64,000 nt of DNA from Tetmemena sp. SeJ-2015 (lineage: Eukaryota > Ciliophora > Spirotrichea > Sporadotrichida > Oxytrichidae), in assembly GCA_027382625.1 (NCBI GenBank), contig JAJKFJ010022313.1, forward strand, positions 1 through 64,000. The letters are read 5' to 3'. Made by a program: the position numbers and the translations under genes. The notes under the pieces are model-generated. The model saw nothing but the letters and a program-made list of their open reading frames with translations. It was not told where the DNA came from and ran no database searches. Each line of letters opens with the position of its first letter. The first letter of the stretch is position 1. Below are positions 10,661-21,969 of the stretch, piece by piece.

Positions 10661-11602
10661 AAAAAGACATAAGTTCGAGATCTATTTATAAAAGTCAAAC
10701 GAATGGCTATCTAATGAAAGGATTTGATTATAATTTATTGTCACTCTTCTATAGATTAAATTTTATAAAACTTCTATCCTTATTGTGAAACATTGTTATA
10801 GAGAAAAAGTTGAGATCTAGAAAGAATTGAAGTTGCATATTGGGAATGTTTTAAACCTTAAAATATGACTGCTAATGCAATAATTATAATGAAAATGCTC
10901 TCTCAAAAAAAAATGATTTCAGTTTAAAGAGATACTAGCATGCAATTGTTTTCTGATATAATTAAAAACTTTTCTTTCATTTTTTGATTATGTTCCAATT
11001 TATATTAAAACTTTAACTTTATAAAGCATTAACCCATGACACAAACTTCTATTGGAAAGCCCGAGCAATTTTTATCAGTTTTACACTGTAGGGAATCTAT
11101 AACTTGGAGCTGTGAGAAGAAATTCTTGTCACTTTATTAAGAAATTGGCTTGAAGACTTTCTAAGTTGAGTCAAATTAAAGCAATTAATCTTTTGCGATT
11201 TTATTTCAACTAAAATATTAATTATTGAGTCTAATTTTAACTGTTCTTTGAAAATAAATGATTTAAGAGTGAGAATGGTTGCCAAAAATTATTAACATTA
11301 TAGAAAAAATGTTTCATTCTAATTATATCATGAGTTAAGAGTTTTCTATTTTAATTTTAGATAATCTCTTTAGTAAACAACAAATGTGTACTAAAAAAGG
11401 AAAAGTGAACGTATTCCAACATTTTAGTATTAAATAAGGATAAAAAGGAGAAAAATATTAAGATTTTTTAAGAATAGAAAATTAAAATTTACTTTAGAAT
11501 TTAAATAAAGAAAAAGGTTTTCATACAAAAATTAAAAGCTTTTAAATAAGTCGGCAATATTTATAAAAGAAATATAAATTTTAATTCCTCAAAAGGATTA
11601 TT
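10661..11602. other. AT-rich stretch without a recognised gene
   Basis: Mostly A/T with short non-conserved ORFs. The missing 5' end of the TauE/SafE gene could be here, but I found no signal peptide joined to it. A 62-codon minus-strand ORF at 11097-11285 shows no recognisable motif. Confidence 0.4.
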
Positions 11603-11758
11603 TCAAAAATATTATTTTGCGATGTCAATCTCTATGGTGCTAGTGGTTTCTTGTTTGGGATTCGGATTTTGAAGCTATTCTTTCTAATTTTGCAATCCTT
11701 CATGAAAGATAAATGGCTGCTCACTTTAATTTTGCTCTACCCTCACTTCATCCCCCAT
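11603..11758 (-). CDS. Small ORF, 51 codons, unknown
   Basis: ATG to TGA on the minus strand, beginning MGDEVRVEQN and ending IEIDIAKQYF, with Gln encoded by TAA/TAG. It has coding-like base composition in an AT-rich region. It could be a small gene or a first MDS whose partners lie elsewhere. Confidence 0.35.
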
Positions 11759-11916
11759 TTTTTATTAACATTTTGTGAGATATAGATAGTTCAGTGCTAA
11801 AGTAACCGCAAATAACCAGTTCTTTGACTTTCTAAGCATGATTGATTTTTACTTTTTATATGATCACAAATTTTCTCTATCTTAAACCCTTAAACGTATT
11901 CTTAAAAGTTTATGCT

Positions 11917-14900
11917 TCAATTTAAATTATCTATTTATGAAGAAGAAGAAGAAGTAAGATCACAAATTCCTTTTCTATGGAACTTATCCAAGACTAGAGC
12001 CTCTCTGCTGCTTTAGAGAATTCTGCGCTGCGTTTACATTCTAGCTGCTTGTCTTAATCTGCTAGTACACATTTGAGGCTCTCTCTGAGATCTTGGAGTT
12101 AAGTTTCGATTATGAAAATTGGTAAAGGGTGTCGAGATACTCGTTTTGCTCGTGCTTCGAAAGCTGCTAGAATAGTCCTCTTCTATTGGCATCTTCAAGC
12201 CATTCGATTTCCATGGCTTCGAAAGCTCCACTTCTCAAAATCTTGTTCACCCTAAAGGAAAGTTTAAAGTCACATAAGGATTATTTACCTATTGATGACT
12301 TGGAAAGCAGTTTAATCATCTAGTTGCTTTACGACTGGCCCTGTCTAAGCTATAAGTCTAACTAGATAGATGTCATCAGCTTCTTTCAGAGTGAGTCTAT
12401 AGGCCTCCTCTAGTTTCTTTTACTTCACAAATTCCAAAACCTTAGACCAAGTTTAAGTGAGCTTTGATTGATAAGTCCTCTGTGGGGACTTATTCTATTG
12501 AGTTTAGGCATATCCTTACCCTCCTCCACTCATCATATTGAATCTAGGTTCCCTTTCATCTCTCATGAAGTCAGTGTTCGCAAATTAGTTTAGGCCCATA
12601 CTTCCAGCGGGGTTTTGAAGTCTCCTATTAAGAGATGAGTTAAGCTAATCATTTTTGTCCAAGCGAGATCTATCCTACCTTATTTAGTCTGCTTGCTACT
12701 TCTCATAAAACTGAAGCTAGTTGGAGGCATTATCAACTCTAGACTCAATATCCTCAATTTTATCACACATCTTGGTAAAGCCTTATTCCATCTGCTTTTA
12801 CATGGCAAGTATTTGCTGAGCGATCATCTAAGCTGCAGCCTGATTTGTATTTTGGGGCTATACTGTTTACAAATAAATGAAAAGTAAAGTTGGTTGAGTT
12901 GAGTTCTAAGGAGAAGATTGAGGGAGCAATTAGCTGCCACTATTTATAAAGCCATTAGTACTAACTTATTATAACTGCTGGTGGGGAAGTGATCGATTAA
13001 CGTTAGCCTGCATCTAACCCTGTAGTTATGGAGCTCCATAATTCAACTATTACAACTGCTGCTAATGAGGAGCTGGAGGAGCGAACTAGCTTCCGTTTAA
13101 GTTTCCAGCCATCTAAAGTTTATTTATAAAAAGTTTAGGTTATTAGGAACCTTAAAATTATTGAAGCTGATTTACTGGATTAAGCCTTTGGTTTTAAATA
13201 CCAAGCTGCGGAAGCATCTAAGACTAGTTCGTTAGATTCAGGGGTTGCTGTTGTTGAAATTGAGGTTTCATATTTTAAATTTATTATAATTGATTTGTAG
13301 GCAGTTGCATTTAATTTTATAATTAATGAGTCTGTAGAGTTGGTATCTGCTGATTTATGTAAGCCTAGTTTGGATTGTTTTGAAGTTGATTAGCTTGATT
13401 AGGCTACCCTAATTATAGATGCTGATTTTAAATAGGCTGCCTCTGTGCTGCTCCCGAAGCTTAAATATTAAATTTAAACTTAGATTGGTGTAGTTTGATT
13501 CTAGAGTAGAAGAGGTGGCTAATTTTGCCTCATAGATGCTTACTAGAGTGGCTAAAGTTTTTAATTTGGTTGCAGCTATGAGGAAATCTGCTATTATGTG
13601 GACGGGATAGGAAAGTTTTAAGGACCAGATTGGATTTACTGTTAACCTGGATTTAAGGTTTATTGTCTTACTTATTGATTCCCAATAGGATTTTGGGTTA
13701 GAGGCAGGACTTGAGTTTAGCGATTAGGACTTTGATTAAGTTAACTTTAGTTTTATGGTTAATTTAAAGCTTATTGTTGAGTTAATGGTTGAGATGGTCG
13801 CTAGCCTAAATTAGTCTACTGATTAGGGACATTTTAATTGGTTAGTGGTTATTGGGACTAATTTTACTATGACTGAGGCAATAATTGGCTTGCTTAAGGA
13901 TTTTATTGAAGCTATTACCCAGCCTTTTACTAGGTTACAGCTTGAGGATTTAGTTGATTCGTGATTGGAGGCAGCTTTTGAGGAGCTTATGTAATATTTT
14001 AGCCAGGGACTAAATTCTGAATTGGCAGGCTATTCTATGGTGCTTAACTCCTAATGTTTTAATTTTAAGGCATCTAGCTGGCAGAGGAGGGCTATTAAAT
14101 TTGAGAAGGATTCTAAGTCCTCTCATCTCTTTGATGAACAACTGCATTTGGATTTTACTATGGCTGAATTTAGCTTGGGGCTCCTTCACTCTAAGTTTTC
14201 TAAGGTGCAACTATGATTTTCCTGTGAGTGTCTTTAAGATTGAAGTTTTATTGTGGCGCTTGATTTTGAGCCGAGATGGGTCTTTGTTGAGCTGTCTGCT
14301 AGTTTAAGCTGGGTGATTAGCAACTTAGCTAGTTAAAGGATTTTACTAAAGTTCCAAAGTTCTAGAGAGTTCAACGGCTTAGTTCAATTAGTTTCTGCTT
14401 GTTGGGTTGGTGGTAGGTTGAAGTTGTGGTTGTTGAGCGATATTCTAAACTGGTTAGGATGCAAGCCTTGAGGAGGAAGGATTTAATTAAGAGATAGAGG
14501 CTTAAACCTGAGGTTTAATAAAATGAGATAGAGATTAAATTTAAGTTGAATCTGTTACGGATTTGCCAAATTAGACTGAATAGGTGGTGCAATAAGCCTG
14601 GTTTGCTAATTATTTTAATGGACTTGCTCCATATGAGGAGGCTATTGATTATTCGATAAGATAGGTTGTCTGGTGAAATTAGATTGCGTATTCTGACTGA
14701 CTTTAGCAGTGCTTATCATGTCTCTATCGTTGATGTCAGATTCTACGTTATCAATGTCTGGATCCTCCTCCTTGATAAGTGGAAGGTCATTCTGTTTTCT
14801 CATGAAAGGACTGCTTTATCTTTCCTCAGTCCTTGAATTATTGCTCAAGCCAGTCTAATTTTACAATAGTGCGGTCCTTTAGTCATGTAGCTAGGGTTAC

Positions 14901-17900
14901 ACCTAATTTTAAGGCCTTGTGAAATTATCTAGTTGTTCTTGGTGATGAGGTTGCTTTTCAGCTTGGAAAGGATTGAAGGAATGGTTTTGTTATTGTAGTT
15001 ATGGCTGATTCAATGTAGTGGAAAAGGGATTTTATTATCGGTTCCCAATTGGGGCTTAAGAATTTAGTTAAAAAAAGAGATGAATTTTTCTTTTTTACAG
15101 AAAAAAATTTAAAAAATGAAAGTAGACCTATTTTTAAAATAATAAATTAAAAGAATCAGTTCCAACTATCTTTCTAGGTGAGTCTGTCATATTTCCATCT
15201 ATAAAATATAATTTACAAAATGAATCTATATCAGTGGGATCAGAGAGTACACCAGGAGCTAAATTTTCAGCTTGGCTAAGAATCTACTGCTAATTAACGC
15301 TGGTGTAATTCGATCCTTCCTTAGGAGCAGGCTACCTCTGGTTAAGCATTTTATCCTCTAAGAATTCCTTATGTTACTAGTACTTGCTCATCTGTGGATT
15401 TTTACTTAGTAGGCTTTGCTGCTACTGCTTCAGATTATTTCTTTGCTCTTCAAAGTACCTCTGTTGCGTATTTGGGCTCGCTGTTACTATGTTCTCAAGT
15501 GAGATTGGAGCTTAATTTCTTGGATTTAATTGAGATACTTGGCCAGGATTTTGAGGGGAGGAAAGATAACTTTCAAACTATTCCTCGTGGGGTCTTTGGG
15601 GTGACAGGCTTTGCCCTCTCGAATGAGATTGAATTTGAGGATGGTAACTCTCCTGCTCAGGGAATTAATTTTGGCTTGGATCTAAATACTACTACTCTTC
15701 TCTTTGGAACTTGTTTTAAGAATTGTAAGAATCTTGGATGAAATTTGCTTATGGGATTTAGCTTTCTTATGTGAAAGGATTTTATCTTTGATTTTAAGTC
15801 TATGCTGCTTAATTTGGAATGCTTTATAATCTTGAAGTAGAATTATTAAATAAACTTAATAAATATAATCACACTTAATCTTGAAGCAACATCTTGTGAT
15901 TGAGGATAAAAGGAGGGCTAGTTTTAATTAAATCCTTGATCTCCAAGCATTTAGTTTGCATCAATTTCCTCAAACTAATCGAAATTCTACCTATTCTAAT
16001 TTGGAAAGTTCTGATGAATGATTTACTAAGGAGGAGGGAATTACTCATTTTCAAATTGGTTTAAAGGTTATTGTTGTTGTTGCTATAAGTTTTAAAATTA
16101 TTAGGAGTTCATGAATGATTCAGGCTGGTTATTGAAATTTGTACTGTTTGGGTTTATGAATCCTCCTCCTCCCATTTCCTGCAGACTGCTTTAATATAAA
16201 GGCTGTTAAGCTTATCTTGGGTAGTTTTGTTAAGTGAGCTCCTAGAAATTTTGGCCAAATTAGTTTTGAGCAGCTGAGAATGGAGTTTCCTGATTCTAAA
16301 ATTGGCTACTTGAGATATTAGGCATTATTTAACCTTAAGGTTAGGCTTAATAAGGAGTTTATTGTTAGTAGCTCGATTCGAAGTTATTACTTAGTTAGTT
16401 TGGAATTTGCTATTGACTGTGGTTAGGTTGATTAAATGGGCTCATTTAAAGCTAATTAGGCATCAAGGAATCTTAGAAAATTGGATTGCTAAATTATTGA
16501 TAGTTATCTAAGGGTAAGTTAGTTGCTGCAGCCAATTGATTTAGAGGTGTCTATTGCACTTGCTGAGGGATGAATATATTTAAGGACAAATAAAACGTTA
16601 TTTAAAATCCATTATTCAAGTCTTACATTTAGTAATTTTCAGTGGGCAAACCTTAAATTTGAGACTGATAAAGTTAATTTGCAGATAGCTGCTAATTCGG
16701 TTGACTAAATTAATTCTGCAAATTTCCATTTGGATACTACTCTGCTATAAAAGTGCTTGCTTAATAAAATAAGTAAGATAGCTCTTGATAGTTTTAAGGA
16801 GAAGGCATGAAAGAAATTTGGTCTCCTTAAAATGGAAAATAAAATTGAGGGTTTTATTGAGGTACTTCATATTCCACTATCTATCCTGTAGCTGGATCTA
16901 TAGCTTGTACGATATTAACCTAAGGTTAGAACTCATTTAATTGAGGAGCCGCCTGTTAAATTATTTGATTAGCATTCTCAGCCACATATTATTGTGCGTC
17001 TTAAACTGGATAGCCTTGGTTCACTAACTCTTAAACCTGATCCTGAAGAATATTCTGTCTCATTTAAGTTTTTACTTGAGGAGGTAAGTTTTAAAAGTTC
17101 TATTAGGGTTAGAAGTTATCATTAGGACTCTATTAGTTCTAGAGATAATTCTGAGTATGAGGAGTTATTAGATTCTAGTATGATCCTACTGGGTTATTTT
17201 AATTCTAGCCATCTATTTAAGGTCTTTTGAATACTTAGTTTCCATTTTAATCTATCATGCCTAAGTTTCCCAGTGGTTGGGTGATATTATTTTAAGATAG
17301 TGGTATTTGCTGCCTTTAGGGTGATCGTGACGCGCTTCTTGGATTCAAATAGTTATCAGCTTCAGTTTGGATTAAAGTAAAAGTAATAAATTTAGATGTT
17401 GACGATTCCATTTTATCCACTTACATTAGGCAGTTAACCATTTCCATATAGCTACTAAAAGTTTTGTCTTTATCTCTGTTGTGGAGACTAGCTAGGATTG
17501 GGTTGATTGCTTTGCTAGTTTGGGTAAAGTGGCTGTTGCTAATAGTAATTTTATCTTCCCATAACCTAACTTTAATTTTGAGAGGGAAGTATGTTACTCT
17601 CCTCTATACCTTCCAAGATATCAGGAAGTCTTCCCTGAGAATCCCTTTTGGGACTTATAAATTGGAATTTTGTAATATATAACACACAATAATTATAAGC
17701 TATGAGCACGAGGACTACCTCCACGCATGAATGAATTCAAATCCTGGATTCTCTTCAGCTCCTCATAGAGTTTCTTATCTTTAGTCTGGGATGGTGAGAA
17801 GTTTGACTACCCTTTAGAATTTCCACCTCCTTGTCCTCTTCCCTTCTTCAAGAAATCTTAGGTGGTCATTCTATAAGACTGATTTATTTCTTCTGATATC

Positions 17901-18261
17901 TGATTGTTCATGAGCCTAGTGTTATCTCCTTAGCCTGAGGGACCTGCACTTTTTCCTCGCTTTCTTTCCTCCTCCCGTGTTTACTTCACCTGATCCCTTA
18001 GTTTGCTACAAGCAAGTATTTAAATAACTCTAATTCTCTTACTTGAACTTTGCTTTCAAATTGAGAAAAAAATATCTTAATGATTAAATTGTTGGCTAGT
18101 AAATTAGTGAGGATATTTTCTTTGTGCGTTGGGTCTAGAGTATCATAAATTGTCTGGAGAGACATCCAAGCTGCTCTGGCTTTATTTCTTGACTCTGATA
18201 GATCAATCTGCTTCTCTGTGCTTATGGATCCAGAGTTTTCATCACAGTTGCCTAGTAACAT
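11917..18261 (-). CDS. Long Gln/Asn/Ser-rich protein, prion-like composition
   Basis: The minus strand carries a chain of MDSs from MLLGNCDENSG to a Ser-rich tail ending SSSQIDNLN before TGA. A short ordered N-terminal part (about 70 residues, including ARAAWMSLQTIYDTLDP and KENILTNLL) is followed by a charged segment. Very long Gln/Asn/Pro/Tyr-rich runs follow (for example QNYYQQQPLYPNQQSNQPNP near 17500 and similar text at 13-16.8 kb), then a predicted helix near 15400 (YFEEQRNNLKQQQQSLLSK). Most Gln are TAA or TAG, so a standard-code ORF finder sees only fragments. I do not recognise the family. That all parts form one gene is an inference from strand and composition; two genes are possible. 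Confidence 0.6.
18002..18054 (-). other. IES in Gln-rich gene, pointer AGCAAA, 47 bp
   Basis: AGCAAA flanks the insert. Removal joins FFSQFESK to LRDQVKQTREEE and switches to the frame that stays coding-like. Confidence 0.85.
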
Positions 18262-18425
18262 TAAATATATCGTCTTCTAACTTACTTGATAAGTTGGAAT
18301 TATTCTAGACCCAAAATATATGTATGCATATCTACTAAGAGAGACAGGCATATTCTAACAGTTAATTTATTAATGCACAAATAAGCAAAAAAAGTCAATA
18401 GAAGAGAGCTATTGATTGATTGCTA

Positions 18426-20045
18426 TCAAACTCTGTTGACTTTATCTTTCTTAGAGAGTAAGCTCTCAGTGTTATCCGAGTTCTTGCTGTCGTTTAAATT
18501 AGTAGTCTCCTCGTACTCTTCGCTCTCATGAAGGAAGATGCAGTACTTTCAATAAGAAAATTTGTAAGCATTAGAATAATTCAAATTTTTTTGCCTTTTT
18601 CTGTTCATCATTCCGAGTTACTCAAAGATGCTATCTCCGAGTGAGCAAAGTATGAAGGCCGCACCACCGCATGGAATGAAAGTTTTATTAAAGTACAAAA
18701 GCCAAATGCTCATATCCCAAGTCACTAACTCCAGCTGCTTTATAAACACCCATGCCACACAATAGCAACCGATCAGCCTCAGCAGACTCTTCCAAGTCTC
18801 TGTCTCGTTTGTAGCATTAGAGGTGAAAAACTTATGCTAGACCAGAATTTATAAAAATGCATATAAGTATGTTAAAATTCCTAGATAAGCGAAAAAACCA
18901 AGCGCAGTCTTTCCAATATACGGAAAAGCTGCGTCATGGAATATCTTTTAAGTCGCTGGTCCAGGGCATTTTCTCATAACATTATCTATATACTTCTAAA
19001 GAAATTAAAATTTTAGAGTTCTGTGGAATCTCCGTGTAGTGTGCAGCATAGTAGTAAGTAAGGAAGGTAACTTGCGAAAGAGTGAACAAACCGACTGCTT
19101 TGAGTAAGAGTCTTAAATAGTTTGTTCTCAGAGGGCTCTGCTCAGACAGATCATTCAAGTGCTTGTACACTCTTGGCTTGACACTGAAATGCAAAAACAC
19201 TGCTATCTCAACTCCTATAGTTGACCCATAGATCACTTAGTTGATGGAGTGAGCTGCTAGGAAAACTCTTGATCCCATTACACCTACGACTCCTAGTATA
19301 GTTGCAAGCCACCCTAGATAGTACAAAGTGAAGTGAAGTTTTCTGCGCTTCTCATACACGAAATCTAGGAAGACACTCACTACTATAGTACCCACTCTAA
19401 TAGAGGTAGCTGAAGGACAGCCCCATTAGCCAGAGCAAGAGGTGGGGACGATATCATCGTTGAATTGATAAGGTCTTGGGTATCTCACTATCATCTTCAT
19501 AAAGCAAAGGAAGAACATCATTAATAAAATAAGGTTCTTAAAATTTCAAAAATATCGCTTTCGTTCAAATTCAATTTAAAAACTATGCTAATTTTTGAAG
19601 CATCACATTTATTTAATCATTGTTGAAATTATGAGTGTATAGTAAAAGGCAAGTGCTCTAGAGCAAAAAACATAGATGAGAACTAGAATGCCGTAGAGGG
19701 TGTAAGAATCTCCAATCTTTGTGATATAAGTGAAAATCCAAGTCCAAACTGGGTCTCTTCCATTCTCCTGGAGATCCAAGATTATTTTGATGCTCAAGTC
19801 ATACAAGCCCATGTAATCTCTCATCAGGACGTTAACAAGAGTGAGTTTAAATATTTTTTAGCAAATTAAGTGATGAAAACGACTGAGAGAATAAACCAAG
19901 TATACTCTCTGTAAGTAACTTGAAGATACCTCCTAGACATAATCTGTACATACTTTGAGGAAAGGTCTTGATTTGGAGCTGGCCCATTAGGATTGGGGCT
20001 CATGGCGATGTAAGGGGTTTTGTTTGAGTTGAGTTTATCTCCCAT
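18426..20045 (-). CDS. PAP2-superfamily membrane protein with degenerate active site
   Basis: Multi-pass membrane protein of the PAP2 (phosphatidic acid phosphatase 2) superfamily. Start MGDKLNSNKTP; hydrophobic segments follow. The phosphatase motifs are recognisable but altered. C1 is K-x6-RP (KMIVRYPRPY). C2 reads CPSATS where active enzymes have PSGH, so the catalytic His is missing. C3 is SR-x5-H-x3-Q (GSRVFLAAHSINQ) with Gln where Asp is usual. A soluble charged tail ends LLSKKDKVNRV. An IES at 19829-19881 and AT-rich interruptions near 19500-19600 and 18960-19010 break the frame. It is followed 362 bp upstream by a second PAP2 gene, so this looks like a tandem duplication with a decayed or repurposed active site. 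Confidence 0.8.
19829..19881 (-). other. IES in first PAP2 gene, pointer CGT, 50 bp
   Basis: Removal joins WFILSVV to LMRDYMGLYDL in frame. Confidence 0.78.
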
Positions 20046-20406
20046 TAAGAGGATGTGAATGATAAGCTTTTATTAATCTAGCCGTTTATTTTTAATTTAC
20101 CCAACATTTTTCTCAATATATTCATGCATAAAATTAAGTATCGAATAAAATTAATGCCATTCTATATAATAATTAATCTAGTCGTAGACTTTAAATTTAT
20201 TCTGCCTATTACAAATTACAATTTTAAGTGAAGAAAATTTAAGAAATTTACACTTGGATTAGATTTAGTCAAAATAGAGTTAATTGTACAGAATAGATGC
20301 GAAGGGAAGTTTCAAAAGTCAATTAATTCATTTCCCTTTTTGTATTTCACTTCTACTAGAGGTGTGTTTATTTCCGTGCTTTCATATCCAAGGCAGTAGT
20401 CATCAT
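20046..20406. other. Intergenic stretch between PAP2 genes
   Basis: AT-rich spacer between the stop of the second PAP2 gene and the start of the first. No conserved coding sequence seen; a plus-strand ORF at 20284-20529 is antisense to the second gene's 3' end. Confidence 0.5.
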
Positions 20407-21850
20407 TCAATTTATAATGTAATTAAAAATATCTCCTTAATTGAAGATGCCTTTTGGATTGTAGAAGTAGCTCTCTCTATTTATAGCTCCAAGTTTATCT
20501 TAAATATAAAAGGAGAAGATGAAGACTGATAGGCCAAGATAAAAGCAGCTAGCAAATCTCACCACTAGAGATAGAACCAAGCCGTCTGTTTTGACCATAT
20601 ACTGAGTGTAGAAAACTGGTGCAACTAAAATTAAATAAAACATTTACAGACTAAGAGAAGCTGCAGTAGAAGTCTGACAATCTTCATGACAAAAGTGGTC
20701 TAGTATATTTCTACCTTGAGAGATCCATAGATGTATCTTTTCATTATAGGGAAATAAAAGATAAACAACTATTTTCAAAAGTAAGCCTAAGAAGCCACCA
20801 TATGCAATTACTACCATAGCTGAGTTGAGTAGAGATATTTCATTGAAGATTTTGGGATTTTGGCTTTAAGCGATGTTCATGCATTTGTTAATTACATTTT
20901 ATCGCCATTCAGGATTTGGTTAAAAGTACTTCTCTACAAAGTAGTACGTCAGTAGCTGAGACCCAAACGCAACTGCTGTCAAGAGAGTTGCAAAATATCT
21001 GTATATGTATATTCAAAAAATTATAATAAGCAACTATGAAGTAGGCTTTGATTTCAAAGCTTGAGATGTAGCCATAGACTACTTTGTTGAGTAATTTCAT
21101 AACTCTTTATCTAAGAAGATAGTGGAAAGTTAGACCAAGCCATACTCCGAGGGTCCACCCGAAAACCACTTGGTTAAAAGTATGGACGCGCAGAAATATT
21201 CTAGAATAGGATATTGCCAATCCAAAAATCAATGCTATACTTCCCATCCATATCAAGAAAATATTTTATAATATACATTAATTAATCAATTGATTCCTGT
21301 TTGAAGTCTACTTATCTAGACTAGTGTAGTAATTAGTCTTTTAAGACTTCATCTTCGCAGCGATGACATCAAGGACTATGAAAATGCTATAGCCTGTAGA
21401 AAAGAGTGCATGGCCACTAGGGTTTCCATATTCTACCGAGCAAGATCCATAAGGCATGATGTTTAGAGCAGTGCTGTTTGCTGGACTGCTATTACTTGAA
21501 TCGCCTAGTGAGGAGATAAAGTAGGGCCTTGCTTCTGAATAAGCCATTTTAGTTATATTCATAAGCCATAATCCGCATGAAAGGTACAAGATGTGATAGA
21601 AGGCTCTTTGCTTAAGAGGATCTTGTAGAATAATGATTGCACTGCATATCACAAATAGAGGAGTGTTGCCCAGCTCTGTGAATAGAAGCATCGCCTCAAG
21701 CTGGAATGAAGTACTTGTGTCTTAGAGATAGGCTAGATATGAAAACGAGTGATTGAAAAGACTCTGGTTGTAAAATCTCTCAATGACTAGGAGTAGAATC
21801 AGTGAAAGGCCAGAAAGTAAGGCCTTATTCTCAAAGAATTTCTAAAGCAT
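20407..21850 (-). CDS. PAP2-superfamily phosphatase, membrane-bound
   Basis: Multi-pass membrane protein, probably a lipid phosphate or related phosphatase. It starts MLQKFFENKALLSG. C1 is K-x6-RP (KMAYSEARPYF), C2 is intact (GNPSGHALFSTGY), and C3 reads SR-x5-H-x3-Q (YSRIFLRVHTFNQ), with Gln in place of the usual Asp. Between C2 and C3 an AT-rich insert (about 21245-21345) must be removed. Further interruptions fall near 20880-20930 and 21000-21050. The C-terminal half has several further membrane segments and ends about YIIN before TGA. It keeps the catalytic PSGH that its downstream neighbour has lost. Confidence 0.82.
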
Positions 21851-21969
21851 ATTTAATTTTAAGAAGGAATTAAGCAAAGCGACATATGATGAAGCACCAA
21901 TCAAATCCAAGTTAAGTTATTTAAAGCAATGAATATATGAGGACGTTTTAAAAATACTTGTTGATCATA

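Noticed and set aside
15394..15741. Open reading frame of 115 codons on the plus strand
   Set aside because: It is antisense to Gln/Ser-rich coding sequence on the minus strand that reads through TAA/TAG without TGA and has typical local composition.
20284..20529. Plus-strand ORF between the PAP2 genes
   Set aside because: It overlaps the 3' end of the second PAP2 gene in antisense, and the minus strand carries a continuous membrane protein sequence.
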